Positions 45,340 through 57,406 are shown, counted from the stretch's first letter. The stretch is 64,000 bases of DNA from Salvia splendens (GCF_004379255.2 NC_056038.1:7602729-7666728); one strand, 5' to 3'. The notes: generated by a model not told the origin, from the sequence alone. Numbers and translations: made by a program.

Positions 45340-46041
45340 CATTTGGGATGTAAACCAGCAGCAGCAGATGATCAGTTTCCTCCTCTCTCCTCTCTCTTCA
45401 TCACTCCAAATTTATTTTTCTTTGTCGTAAACCTAATACACACATTTCAATTTCAATTTGCAAAGGCTTGGTTGTTCAAAATCATTTCTTGGAAATTTCC
45501 ACTTGCAAGGTGCGATTTTCACTTTTTTTCTGGTCTGTTTACTCTTTTCGTTCTTTGTGTTGCTACTTGTTCCCATCAAGCATTACTTCCTTGCTGATTA
45601 TCATTACGAACTTGAGTTTTTTTATGTGCTAAAATTCTGTTGAAGTCGCATCTTTGTGTTTCCTGGATGATTCTCTGCTATATGAAAATAAGTTAAGAAT
45701 TTTGTAGCGGATTGCTGTAACCGACTTCGCCAGTTTCTGAAGAACACACGCTCATAGTGTGCACGAACCGATACTAAGTTTTGAGTTTTAAGATTTTTTT
45801 TTTGGTTTTCGGCTCTTTAATTGTTAAAATTGCTTGTGAGGCTGTGTTTTGGTATTGGGTTATACTGAGTGAAAATGTTCGATATCCATTTTTTACTTCT
45901 GAAATCTAAATTCCGTGGAAGCAATTGTATGTTTGAAATTCCGTTCTGTTATATGTGCAAATCTTAGTACTGGTGTTTTAGTGTTTCTTCTTTTCTACAG
46001 AAATACCAGGAAAGACAATCCTTACTCCTTAGCCATTGTGC
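45340..46041 (+). other. 5' UTR exon and leader intron of MOM1-like gene
   Basis: The likely first exon is about 45340-45509, with donor AAG|GTGCG. The acceptor TTTTCTACAG ends at 46000. About 40 bases of leader precede the ATG at 46042. The exact transcription start is not visible; the region starts only about 170 bp beyond the end of hAT 2. Confidence 0.55.
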
Positions 46042-49000
46042 ATGTCGAATTCACAGAATCTCAAGTTTAGGATACGGTCCTCAGCTAATAAGAAATCTGA
46101 TAGTGTTCAAGACTATGTGAAATCGTCATGCATTCCAAGGAGGTGTGGAAGTAGCAGGCCAAATTTACCCTCAAGTTTATCTGGTTCCAAGCGGAATGGG
46201 AGGCTTGATTCATCTGAGTCGGACATGAATGTCGAGGGAATGAGGAAGAAGCTTAAGCCCGTATCGCAGGTGACCATGGAAGCTGAAAAGTCTAAGGTTC
46301 CCTTAGACTCAGTTGTTTCAAAGCCAGCGAAGTTGACTGGCCGTAGTTTCAAGATTAGATTCAAAAGAGGGCGCGAAGTGGAAAGTGTATCAGGCAAAGA
46401 AACATCTAATGTAAGTGGAGGGAGGTCGCCCATTCTATCCTCTAATCTAAAACAGGTGAAAAGTAATGAAAATCAAGAGAACATCCCTTCACAGAAGAGG
46501 CTGGCACTGGAGGATAACAGTGCAGATATTGGTAAAACTGTAAAAGAAATCAAGGAAAAATGTGCAAAGCGGATGGAGAAGCTCATTCAGAAACAGAAGG
46601 GGAAAATTCAGGAGTTTCATCGTGTTTGGGAGGATAATATGTCACAATTGGAAAATGATCGTAAACTGGAAGCGGCCATTATTCGTTCTATATACGGCAA
46701 TGAAACAATAACGATAGACAAGCTCGCGATCTTGGATGATAAATTTGCGAAAAAAATGGCAGAGAACAATCTCGAAAAGGACAAGCAACTTAGAGATCTT
46801 GAGGCAGAACACTCAGCTGCAAAAAATGAGGAGATCCAAAAGGAAGCTAACTCTCTGTCTGAAGCAAAATCCCTCGTCTCTAGCAAGCCTACAGCATACC
46901 GCAAAGAGCAGCCATTTGGTTCGCAACGTGAAGAAGTTTCTAGATGTTCTAAGTCAAGAACGCATATCCTAGGTGCTACGGATGCAATTGCCCTAACTGA
47001 GCAGCATGGAGAAAATAGTGATTCAAGTATAACTGTGAAGAGGAATCATGTTGAACGATCCAAAAATTCTGATCGTGCTACAGCTGAGGAAGTAGCATGT
47101 AAACCCTCTTGTGAAAATCTAAGTAGTGCAGCCATTGTTCTAAAATTATTGGATGATAAATTTGCGAAAAAAATGGTAGAGAACAATCTCGAAAAGGACA
47201 AGCAACTTAGAGATCTTGAGGCAGAACACTCAGCTGCAAAAAATGAGGATATCCAAAAGGAAGCTAACTCTCTGTCTGAAGCAAATGCCCGTGTCTCTAG
47301 CAAGCCTACAGCATACAGAAAAGAACAGCCATTTGGCTCACAACATGAAGAAGTTTCTAGATGTTCTAAGTCGGGAACGCATATCCTCGGTGCTAAGGAT
47401 GCTATGTCCTTAGCCGGGAAGCATGGACAAAATAGTGATTCAAGTAGAACTGTGAAGGGAAATCATGTTGTACGATCCAAAATTTCTGATCATGCTGTAG
47501 CTGAGGAAGTAGCATGTAACCCCTTTTATGGAAATCCAAGTGGTGAAGCAAATTGTAGTAAAGAAAAGGAAGGTAGCATATCTTACTCAGATATACGGAT
47601 TCCGGCTGTTGTTGAGAAGATTAATCTACCAATGCATTTGGGTGCTGGGGGAAGTATCCTTGCCAATCTGGAGACTTCTGGTGAAATGCAACTGCTAGAG
47701 CTGCATGGAGAGGTTCCATCTAAGATACCTGAAACAGTTGCTTATGAAACGTTGGATGAGGATGCAATTGATTTACCTGATTTAGAGCAGCTTACTCAAC
47801 CAGAGCATTTTGGTTGTGCTGAAAAAATCTTTGTGAAGCCCCCTGATTCTGGAGAAAGAGCTGTCGGTGACATGCAATTGCCCAATCTATGTAAAGACAT
47901 TCCTGCAGAATGGACTGAAACTGATGATGAAATTATGGATAATGTCAACCCAATGGAATTGAGTGCTAATACTTCTATTAATGGATTTGGTGAAGAGACT
48001 GCAATTAATTTGCCTGATCCTTTACTAAACCAGAGAAATGAGACTGACAGGACCACCATTGATGATCTTGATTTGGCTGGAAAGGTATTGAAAACTTTGG
48101 AGCAAACAAAAGCTTTGGAATTATATTTCTAGACTTATATTTCCCTTCTTTTATCCTTATCGAGAACTTGATTAAAAGCTAGGAATTCTAATTCTATATG
48201 TTAGTGTAAGCCCTTGAAGACAGGATTCAAGTAAAAGTTTTTTCAACGTGACTTTTTTAGAATCTATAATATATGTGTGCACGTGCTCATTACATACATA
48301 TGCATTCACACACGCATACATATACCCAATCCCCTCCCAAGCCCATTTTCCCTCCCTCTAATACCAAATTCATTAGACAGTGGTAAATTCATTGTTGAAA
48401 TAGCTTGTTATGAGATATGACTATAAAGTATGTGATGTAGGTACGAGAAGAGCAAGATGTGGTACCTTCTGAAATACAAGGCCATGGTATAGAGGAAGCA
48501 GGAAAGGTAAACTCTTCTCTCTCTGAGATTGCCACTGCAGAACTTGTTGATACTGCCAGAGAGTCTCTGTCGAATATTGGACCACAAGCCAGTGAGGAGC
48601 TTGCAATAGAAACTCAAAGTTCATCAAGAGCTGAAGCTTCAACGTTGAAAGTCACTGACACTGTAATTGCTGAACAGTCTTCTGTACAAATACAAGATCA
48701 GAACACCTCAGTTGTTAAAGATCAAGTTACTTCACTGATAGAAGCTGCAGACTCAGAGAGAGTTGACACTGCAGCCCCTGTTTCTGCATCAGAACTTGTT
48801 GGTACTGTAAAGACTTTGGAATCATATAACAAACTCCAAGACAACGCTGAGCTGGAATTAGAAACTCGAAGTATGTCATGGATTGAAGTTTCAGCCATCG
48901 AGGACATGAACAATACATCACATATGCTGTCCAGTATAGAACAGCAAGATGAAGATGCAGTAATTATTACAAATCAGGTTAATTTGGAGACTGAAGCATC

Positions 49001-51225
49001 AAATTCACTACTACCTGGCAATGCAACCCCTGTGCAATCCCATACTGATGCACCATCGATTGAAAATGATGAGAAGCTGCAACTCATGAATATTGATGCA
49101 TCTCCAAGCCGTAACCATTTGCCATCCCCTGAACTTGAAAGACAAATTCATAATCCGGCAAGAAATTCCTCTGGAGCTGCTGTGACTGAAATTCTTTCAC
49201 ATGCATCCGAAGATTTGGAACAGCGGAGTAATATTCCTGATGTCAGAGATGAACGAACAAGTGTTCAGATATCTGCTTCTGTCCAGAATAATGTAGCTAC
49301 AGAAGTGGTGTCGAGTACAAATGAAGTCTTACATGATGCTGTTCTACAGTTCGGAGGTCTGATCCATCTTCCTATTAATCAAATTTCTCCATCTCTGTTT
49401 GCTGATCCACTTCAAAATGAATTGGAAAAAATTAAAAAAGAAACTGAAGAACTGCGGAAAAGTCACGATGAACTGGTTAGTATCTCAATTCTATTAGATA
49501 ATTGGTTTGTTGGCTTCGGCTATGGTTGTAACAGATCCTTCTCTCTTAATAGATAGAAGGGCTAAAATCTGAATACCAAAAAGAGATGCAGGAACTTTAT
49601 GATGCAGTACGAAAGAAATACCAGCTCAAAATTCAGGATACTCAAGCACAATTTGCAGTGAAGAACGATGGACTTTGTCAAAAGGAGAAGAAAATTTTGA
49701 TGAATAAGACATTGGCTGATTCCTTCAACTATAGTTGCTTGAATATTTCTTCTACTTGGCCTGCATTGCTGCAAGGTAAATTATTGACTGCCCATGCATC
49801 TACATAGTGTTTGGATTCAATGTGGATACTTGAATCAGAATTACAAACCATTTGTGGATGTTTGAATGAATTCATTCTACGAATAATGTGTATTAATAGC
49901 TCTAATTTCTACTGGTTGGTGTACTTTAACTTAATATTTAATGATCTACTCTTTTCCCTGATAATGCATTGTGTTTTACCATATGTCCACCTAAAAATAA
50001 TGATTAGAGTGTTAGATATCCTTGAAACCTAACACAGTAATGGGTTTAAGCTACTGACTGAAGGTGGCAAATAATTCATTCCTTTTCTTTTACTTTGGCT
50101 AAGTGGGGTCACCAAATACTCTTTAAAAAGTCACATAAACATTTGGATATTCCAAACTTCTGTATTTTTTCATATTTCATTTTTAGACATCATGCATTAT
50201 GAGTAGTTATTTTCTGGTTATAGTACATTATTTGAGCTGGTGCCTTCTTATCTTAGTTGAAACGGAGCATGTATTAATGATAAATACCAACCACAGAGTG
50301 GGAGGACAAACCTTGCAGGCTCTCCTTCAATTACAGATTTAAGGAACTGGTGTGTTGGTGAAATTCGCAACATTATTTTATTATGGTTCAGGCCAATGAC
50401 TCTGATTGACTCTGATAGCATTTGCTATAATAGATCGCTTTATCTTACATGTGTGCTTATAAATGTAGAGTGATCGCTGGAACAATGGTGATTCTTGTTG
50501 CAGGTTTTCCTTCCAGTTCCATGCAATATCATCAACATATGGTTAGGCCTGCTGGGGCTTGTGCTCCCAACCAGCAGATTGCAAACCCAATTGGGCAAGC
50601 CATGCCGCAGATATCAGTACCTGATTCTACGAGAGTTGGCCCTATCACTAGCCAACATATTGCACCTCCATTTGTACAACCTACTCCACATTTTGAAGCT
50701 TTGCGAAGACACGGGACCATCTTTGGAGTCCATCCCATGAGTCTTCCGCATTTGGGAGGAGATATATATTCTTCAGCTCAGCAGTTTCAGTCTTCTATTC
50801 TTGGTCCAGCACAATCCATACCCAATGCTACTTTGATATCATCCTTCCAAAATATGCAGCAACCGCAACAGCCTCTAGCAGCTCCACAGTGGCCATCTAA
50901 CTTTCATAATCCTCAACATCATGGTTGTCCACCTGCTGTGATGCATACACCTGTGTCATCACAGTGGCCATCAAACTTTCACAATCCTCAACGTCATGGT
51001 TATCCACCTGCTGTGATGCCTACATCTGTGTCATCGTTTGATTCGCTAATGGATGTGGAGCATCTTCGTCGTCATCACCAGCTACTTGGTAAGTTTTCTT
51101 CAACTCTATTGGAATTATGTTGGAGTTATGGGTCGTTACAACAGTGTTACTTTGATACAGGTGCTGTGCGGGGCAACCAGAGCACTTGCACCGGAGCAGC
51201 TAATGCTATCTGCTTATCTGATTAA
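46042..51225 (+). CDS. MOM1-like protein with CMM2 region, no helicase domain
   Basis: Coding exons are 46042-48084, 48441-49475, 49553-49775, 50504-51088 and 51161-51225, all GT-AG and in phase, giving about 1316 residues. A non-coding first exon (about 45340-45509) and a 5' UTR intron (45510-46000) precede them. The start is ATG 46042 (M-S-N-S-Q). The middle is hydrophilic with coiled-coil segments. Exons 3-4 encode DPLQNELEKIKKETEELRK, then RKKYQLKIQDTQAQF and KKILMNKTLAD. This is the CMM2-type coiled-coil of MORPHEUS MOLECULE 1, which in Arabidopsis dimerises and suffices for transcriptional silencing independent of DNA methylation changes. The tail is Pro/Gln/His rich with a repeated WPSNFHNPQ unit. 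The SNF2/PHD-like N-terminal half of MOM1 is absent. A nuclear silencing role is likely by family but not proven. Confidence 0.85.
46732..47565 (+). repeat. 417-bp in-frame tandem duplication in MOM1-like exon
   Basis: Bases 46732-47148 and 47149-47565 are two copies, each 139 codons, beginning LDDKFAKKM. The first 60 codons are almost identical; later parts diverge more and contain different substitutions. The frame is kept, so both copies are translated, and the coiled-coil-like LEKDKQLRDLEAEH segment is doubled. Confidence 0.92.
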
Positions 51226-51299
51226 CACTAGCTTTTCTTCTACGATCATTTTGGAAGCCTCACCGTCATATCCTCACTGGTAATTTGGTATAGTTATAC

Positions 51300-52004
51300 A
51301 AAGTCTAAATCAGTCTATACGCATACTCACTGCTAAAGTTGTATAGTTGTGCAGAATGTTCCTATCATCGTTTTTGCACCAGTGATGGTGGTTAACCTTA
51401 CACATAATCTAAAAGAAAGGAATAGGAAAAAGAAAAACCATTCTTTTCTTTAATTCGTGTGGAAGAGCACCTTGCCAATTAAATTGGGAAAGTAAATTTG
51501 GCTGAATAAGTGTTTGTTATTTTAAAAAAATGAATAGCTGGATAATGATTACAATATTGTTAGCTATATTCTAGAAAACGAACTGCAAAGTAATATCGGC
51601 CATTTTTGTTAAGCACAAACCCGTAGTTTCCTCTCAACTAAAGAAAATTTTTTGTGGTGGAATATTGCATTGTTATTTTAATGATGGTCTTATGTTATTT
51701 TTACTTATATTAGCATTAAAGTATTGCTATACTCTTATTACTGTTATTGTATAATCTAGCTAATACTAGTTGTTTCAGCATAAAATGTTCTACAATTAAT
51801 TTATAAATATATTCACTGTTTAGTCTTGGAAATTTGAATTGTTAACTTTCCAAACTATTGTCATACTATTTCTGTAATAGCATCTTGTTTATAACTTAAT
51901 CTATAGTACTTACCTAATTATCTTTTTATCTAAGGTTAACTCTTTAATGTATAATGTCATGTGAGCATTTATTTACTTTTCATTTCAATGTGAATTATAT
52001 CGTA
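51300..52004. other. 3' region and intergenic
   Basis: AT-rich DNA after the MOM1-like gene, probably including its 3' UTR. No other gene is visible. Confidence 0.55.
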
Positions 52005-52213
52005 CTCCCTCTGTCACATTAAGATGTCCTCATTCTTGAGTGGCATAAGATTTAAGAAGAGTTGTTAGATGAAGTAAGTAGAGAAAAAAATGTAGTTGGA
52101 AATATTTTAATGATTAAAGAGGAGAGAGAGATTTATTTCCAAATGTGAAAGTGGACATTTTGAGTGAGACAAACTAAAAATGAAAGGGGAATATCTTGAA
52201 TGAATGAAGGGAG
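52005..52213. mobile_element. Mariner/Stowaway-type MITE
   Basis: A 209-bp element. It starts CTCCCTCTGTCACATTAAGA and ends TTGAATGAATGAAGGGAG, flanked by TA (52003-52004 and 52214-52215). It is non-coding. Confidence 0.8.
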
Positions 52214-52507
52214 TACTTAAATAAAAAAATTAGAGTCTGCCACTCTCATAGACAGAAATACCCAACTAGACAAAATTCGTTGGGTGAATATTAGTCTTAG
52301 TTTTCTTCTTCATTGTCCTGCTCGTTTGAACTTCCACAACTGGTGTGATTTATCAATAATGTGCGGAATGTATGATAGTTTCGGTCTGAGGGTGTAATAA
52401 ATTATAAGTACTCTCTTTGTATCATAAAAATACGTGTACTTTTTCATTTTCGTCCGTCCTATAAAAATATGACATTTTCATTTATGGAAAGTTATTTCCA
52501 ACTCATT

Positions 52508-52771
52508 ACTCATATATATTAATTTATTTATAACTTATATCACTATGACACACCATTATAACCAATGTTTTAAAAATCGGACCGGACCGGCCGGTTCGAC
52601 CGGTCGGACAGCGAACAGGTAGGTAGTCCGGTCCGGTTCACTCATATATATTAATTTATTTATAACTTATATCACTATGACACACCATTATAACCAATGT
52701 TTTAAAAATCGGACCGGACCGGCCGGTTCGACCGGTCGGGCAGCGAACAGGTAGGTAGTCCGGTCCGGTTC
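52508..52771. repeat. 132-bp tandem duplication across an insertion edge
   Basis: 52508-52639 and 52640-52771 are identical except at one base. Each unit contains Mariner MITE sequence, the 8-bp target duplication and the first 77 bp of the hAT-like element. It therefore arose after that insertion. Confidence 0.93.
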
Positions 52772-52884
52772 ACCCCTTTAAACCACCACTGCATTGAACC
52801 GCCGTGAACTGGTGGAACTGGCCGGTCGGACCGTAAACCGGAAACCGTTTTCAATTTTTTTTCAAAATTTTTTAAAATTTGTTG

Positions 52885-52953
52885 TTGGTAGAGGTTGAAC
52901 TCATGACCTCTCTTCTAGTTAAGAAGACCTCTACCACTCCACCACATGGGCTC
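52885..52953 (-). other. tRNA-like sequence with Pol III-type boxes
   Basis: The minus strand reads TGGTGGAGTGG (A-box consensus TGGYNNAGTGG), then a hairpin TCTTC-TTAACTA-GAAGA placed like an anticodon arm (loop triplet AAC), then AGTTCAACCTC (close to the B-box RGTTCRANNCC). Spacing of the boxes, about 32 bases, suits a tRNA or SINE head. The acceptor stem does not pair well, so this is a tRNA-derived relic rather than a working tRNA. It lies inside the hAT-like element. Confidence 0.5.
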
Positions 52954-53356
52954 ATTGAATAATTTAAACATTAAATATTTCTATACATTAACCATTAATT
53001 TTATCTACAAAAACTAATAATTCATTTTAATTTTATTATTCTTTAATATAATTGTTAATTATAATATATATAATTATCATCCTTTATATTTTAATGATGC
53101 TCTACTTACCGCCTATATTATTATTAGTACCATATAAGATTCATTATTGACTATAAATAAATTTTTTATATTACATACTTAATTTATATACCCTAGCTAT
53201 TGACATTAATGAATAATCTTATCTAAACTAATTAATAAGTACTTAATTCGTATTTAATTATATATTATTTTACGAAATAAATTTTCTTAAATTAATATAA
53301 ACATTATCTATTTTAATACATGAAATATTAAATTTTTTATCTAGACTAACTAATAT

Positions 53357-53393
<37 letters not shown>
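53357..53393. repeat. (TA)n microsatellite
   Basis: About 18 TA dinucleotides in a row inside the hAT-like element. Confidence 0.9.
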
Positions 53394-53395
<2 letters not shown>

Positions 53396-53770
53396 GAATA
53401 TATTTACTAAATTTTAATATTATTTATATTTATACATCACTAATTATCTATAAGGTTTAATGTTTTGTGATATATTATTAATTATAAATCATTTACTAAA
53501 TTTAATATATTTTTATATATATTTGCAACAGTAAAACGGTTAGACCGGTGGTTGGACCGGTTGAACCGTGAACCAGTAACGTCGCCGGTTCGCTTGCCGG
53601 TCCGATTTTTAAAACATTGATTATAACTCATTAAACACTGATAATAATGTGAGTCTCACTATCTACTAACACTACGTTAACTACTATTCTCCTTCTTTCT
53701 GTTACTTTACCAATTATCCATTAATTTCCGTGTCATTTCAAATGTTCATATTTTTATGGAACGGAGAGAG

Positions 53771-54505
53771 TAATAAATTAGTATAAATTTTAAAATCCAC
53801 TTGATCTTTTATCTTCTCTTTAAGTAAGTTTTTTCACTCACAATTATGTCTTTATGTTTTTGACTTTATAGTGTTACTATTTTGATGACCTGACTTCCAC
53901 TATTGAAAATGAAGATTCTTGGTTTTATTATGGATAATTGATTTAAACTTTTATATTATTTTTACTGATAATAAATAAAGTTTCAGTTGTTTTAAAAAAT
54001 AGAAAAGATACAAAAAATTTAAAGTATTCAAAATAGAAAAATTATTAAAAAAAAGTGTTGTTTGTTGTTGATGGGGTATATTCACTTCAAATGATCATAC
54101 AATATGAATAGAAGTGTGATCAATTGCTAACTTTTTTTAACTTGCTAATTCGATATCTAAAAGATATTAACACGGTGATCTTAGTATGTCAACAAATAGT
54201 TGATGTATTTATATCTTTGTGTTAGACATCTATTTTTAAAAATTAACAAAAAGATATAAGTATGTCAACTAAATTTGTATTAACATACTATATCATTGTG
54301 TTGATATTTTTTAGATACTGTGTTAATGAGTTAACAAGCTAGCATTTTAAGAAAAATAAGCATTATAACGCACCTCGGGTGAATCAGGTAGAGTTTTCTC
54401 TCTTGCATTTGTTTTGTAATGTTTGGATCATAGTCAGTATGATATTCTTGGTTTTAGACTAGTGACAAATCATAATCGCGCTAATATAAATATTTAAAAC
54501 GTTTA
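53771..54505. other. Intergenic, no gene
   Basis: AT-rich spacer with no supported gene. Phrases of the type ATGTCAAC recur near 54186-54265 without forming a regular array. Confidence 0.55.
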
Positions 54506-54748
54506 TTAGAGCACCCGCAACGCGGGCCGCCCGCGTTCCGCGTTCCGTGCCGGCGGAACGGAACCGGCGCGCGACGCGTTGCGGAGGTGCGTTCCGTCTC
54601 CGTGTCGTTCCCAAGCCGTGCCGGGTGCCGACGGCACGACCCGCGGCACGGTCCGTGCCGCCACGCGCTTCGGCGACGTGGCTCGCCCTGCGTCGTGCGT
54701 GACGCCCACTCGCCGGCCCGCGAGTGGGCGTCGTCACGCTGACGCAAT

Positions 54749-55459
54749 TAGGGATGTAAATCGGGCCAGCCCACCGGGTTTCGGGCCAACCCTATTCGGG
54801 TTGCGGGTCAATCGGGTGCGGGCTAATCGGGTTGTTATTTTTTCGGGTTATAAAAGTTCAGCCCTAACCCTAAAAGCTCGGGTTTCGGGCTAGCCCATCG
54901 GGTTAATCGGGTTGCTACCGATAAAATTAACATGCGATCAATACAATAAATAATGGTGAAAATTAGTTATATTTATAAAATGTAAAATATTTAATTATGA
55001 TAAATTTGAGATATATGCGTAAACTCAAATATTAACATGATCAAATACTAATATTTGAGATTTATGCCACATAAAACATAAACATCAAGAAATTTTAAAG
55101 CATGTTTAGAAATTTAAATATATTTTTTTAGTGAATTTGAAGTTTCTAATTCATTTATCTATTATTATATTAATAAAAACTTAATATATAATTTATATAT
55201 TAAGATATAAAATGGAAAGTAATTTTTTCAGTAATCTGTATTATAAAATAATCAATGAAGTGTCAAATTAGAGTCAAACAAATAGAACAATATAAATTTT
55301 ATCGGGTTTTCGGGTCTGGCCCTAACGGGTTGCGGGTTAATCGGGTGCGGGCTAATCGAGCTGTAATTTTATCGGGCTGGAAATTTTCAGCCCTAACCCT
55401 ATAAATTTGGCGGGCTATTTGGGTCAGCTCACGGGTTGCGGGCTAAATTGACATCCCTA
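54749..55459. mobile_element. hAT-type element nested in Harbinger-type element
   Basis: A 711-bp element beginning TAGGGATGTAAATCGGGCC and ending GGCTAAATTGACATCCCTA. It is flanked by a perfect 8-bp duplication GACGCAAT (54741-54748 and 55460-55467). Subterminal CGGGTT/GGGCTAATCGGG units occur at both ends. The interior is AT-rich and non-coding. Confidence 0.9.
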
Positions 55460-55615
55460 GACGCAATAAATTCATTTTTTTTTAAAAATGAATTTTTAAA
55501 AAAATATTTTTTATTTATAAAAATTGTTTTTTATATTTAAAAACAATTTTTACAAATAAATGAATACTAGAAATTCGTATTAGCCCATATATATTTGATG
55601 GGCTTGCGAATTTAT

Positions 55616-55862
55616 GAAACTCATTCTTGGTTGTCTCACTTTTATAGAGACATCCTTGAATGTTTCATGTTCCACTTTCGATGTGGGACAAACTCATTTT
55701 TTGTTGTCTCTGTTTTATAGAGACATCCTTGAATGTTTTATGTTCCACTTTCGATGTGGGACAAACTCATTTTTGGTTATCTCTATTTTATAGAGACATC
55801 CTTGAATGTTTTATGTTCCACTTTCGATGTGGGACAGACTCATTCTTGGTTGTCTCTATAAA
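55616..55862. repeat. 73-bp tandem repeat, about 3.3 copies
   Basis: Units contain TTTATAGAGACATCCTTGAA and GTTCCACTTTCGATGTGGGA, with few differences. The phrase CCACTTTCGATGTGGGA can fold as a small hairpin. It sits in the right part of the Harbinger-type element. The open frame through it is only the repeat translated. Confidence 0.88.
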
Positions 55863-56183
55863 ATTGTATTTTAAATTATGTCATTTTTTATTTTTTTAGG
55901 ATTTTAATTATGTCTTTTTCTATTTTTTTGAATTTTAAGTTGTAATGTTATTATAATTTTAATGAAGTGTGTTTGTTTTAATTGAATTGGGTTGGAAATA
56001 AAAAAAAAATGAAATTGAATGAATAGTAATTTAAGGAACGGTTAAGGAACGGATAAGAAACGGAGGGTTGCAGGTTTCGTTCCTTAGTTAAGGAATGGAG
56101 TAAAAAAGTACAGTGGAGCCCGCAAATAGTAGTTTAAGGAACGGTTTAGGAACGGTGAGAGAACAACGTTGTGGATGGCCTTA

Positions 56184-57400
56184 TGTACATGCAAGGGGAT
56201 TTTGGGGTACTCACTTATCATGCCATGCTACATTTTTTACATCTAAAAAAGTCATTCTGTGCAGTATGCATTTTATTGTTTTTTGTTCGACTGACTTTAC
56301 TTTTTGTCTGCAGATTCTGTCATGAATTTTAATTTTATATTAAAGGCTCTAAAATGTTTGACTAAACTGTGAAGTTAGAAGATTTGAAACTTTCTATCAC
56401 GTGAAAACTGTTCGATCACATTACAAAATCTTGAAGGTGATTCATAAACAAATACTACTACTAATACTATTAATAATATAGTACCGTGTTGGATTACACT
56501 ATAATTGAAAATACCTACGTTTTGAAGTTAGTAATTTAGACAATGCTTGGCCAATTTGTATGCTTGGGTAGTAGTAGTAGTAGTTACTAAGCCTTGTGAA
56601 ATATCATAATCTAATCTACCTTAACTAACAATAATTTAATGAGGTAAGCTACTTATCAAACAAAACAAAATAAAACAAATCACTTTTGCTTTGATTTTCT
56701 ATCGGATTAATAAAATTATAGCACAACTGCTAAAACCATAAAATTATGGCACAACTACTAAGAAAATTTACCAAATTAACAATTTATCAAAAAATGCGAT
56801 ACATTATAAAACTAGGGAAAATGGTCAAAAACACCCTATGAGATGTACAATTCAGCCTTTACTATTTATAAATCTTAATATTCACGACCCTCTTTATTAC
56901 TATTACAATTCCAAATTGACTTTATTTATATTTTTTCCATTCATTTATTTAAGGTTCTCTATATATAATCGTTTTATGAAAAATTTATACATTTTTTTGT
57001 GGTATTACATTGGACACCAAAGTTGATTTTTTTTACTGTTGTATATTTTCTTTCCCTTTTGCTTTCTATTTTTCCTTTTCAAAAATATTTTTGATGCATT
57101 CTATTACTATTTTATTTCTTTATCTTTTCAGAACAAACTAACAAATTATTCAAAATTACAACAGTCTAAGACTAAATGAACAACCTTTACGGAATTGACC
57201 AAAATAGCAAAATTTTCAAAAATTTTAAATTATTGAAAATTTTGAATTTTTTAGTTATAAGTCATTCAAAAATAGAATAACAGGAGAATACTACAAAGGA
57301 CAAAAAGGGAAAAGAAAAAACCACAAGAGCCTTCACTTTCACAGTAAATGCACCGGGACCCAATCGTCGTAACACTTTTCCTAACCTCCCTCAAATGGGA
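56184..57400. other. Intergenic and upstream region of NCRK gene
   Basis: AT-rich DNA with no supported gene; a TAG trinucleotide run lies near 56570-56583. It probably contains the distal promoter of the NCRK-type gene. Confidence 0.5.
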
Positions 57401-57406
57401 GAACGA

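Larger units (their letters stand above)
52563..53619. mobile_element. hAT-like non-autonomous element
   Basis: Ends are CAATGTTTTAAAAATCGG on the left and the exact inverse on the right. ATTATAAC flanks it (52555-52562, repeated at 52687-52694, and 53620-53627). GC-rich CCGGTCCG/CGGACCGG arrays lie at both ends and the middle is AT-rich. An alternative left end lies at 52695 because of the tandem duplication. No transposase is encoded. Confidence 0.85.
52411..53770. mobile_element. Mariner-type MITE split by a hAT-like element
   Basis: It begins CTCTCTTTGTATCATAAAAA and ends TTTTATGGAACGGAGAGAG, with TA flanks. The two halves (52411-52554 and 53628-53770) belong together. The middle is a later insertion flanked by an 8-bp duplication. 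Confidence 0.7.
54509..56180. mobile_element. Harbinger-type non-autonomous element with nested hAT
   Basis: Left end GAGCACCCGCAACGCGG; right end read inward GGCCATCCACAACGTTG. It is flanked by TTA (54506-54508 and 56181-56183). The left 230 bp is extremely GC-rich (CGTTCCG/CGGAACG units), matched by AAGGAACGG units near the right end (56032-56155). A hAT-type element (54749-55459) is inserted in it. It encodes no protein. Confidence 0.7.

Noticed and set aside
45343..45643. Open frames in the MOM1-like first exon and leader intron
   Set aside because: They run across a good GT donor into intron sequence, are not in phase with the main protein and lack domain content.
52885..52953. A functional tRNA gene
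   Set aside because: A- and B-box-like sequences are present but the acceptor stem does not pair and the anticodon arm is imperfect, so it is listed only as a tRNA-like relic.
54459..54893. Several Arg/Ala-rich frames on both strands
   Set aside because: All read through the GC-rich terminal repeats of a Harbinger-type element and the adjoining hAT end.
55660..55899. 79-codon frame with repeated CF-H-F-like units
   Set aside because: It is a translated 73-bp tandem repeat, with no start context or domain.
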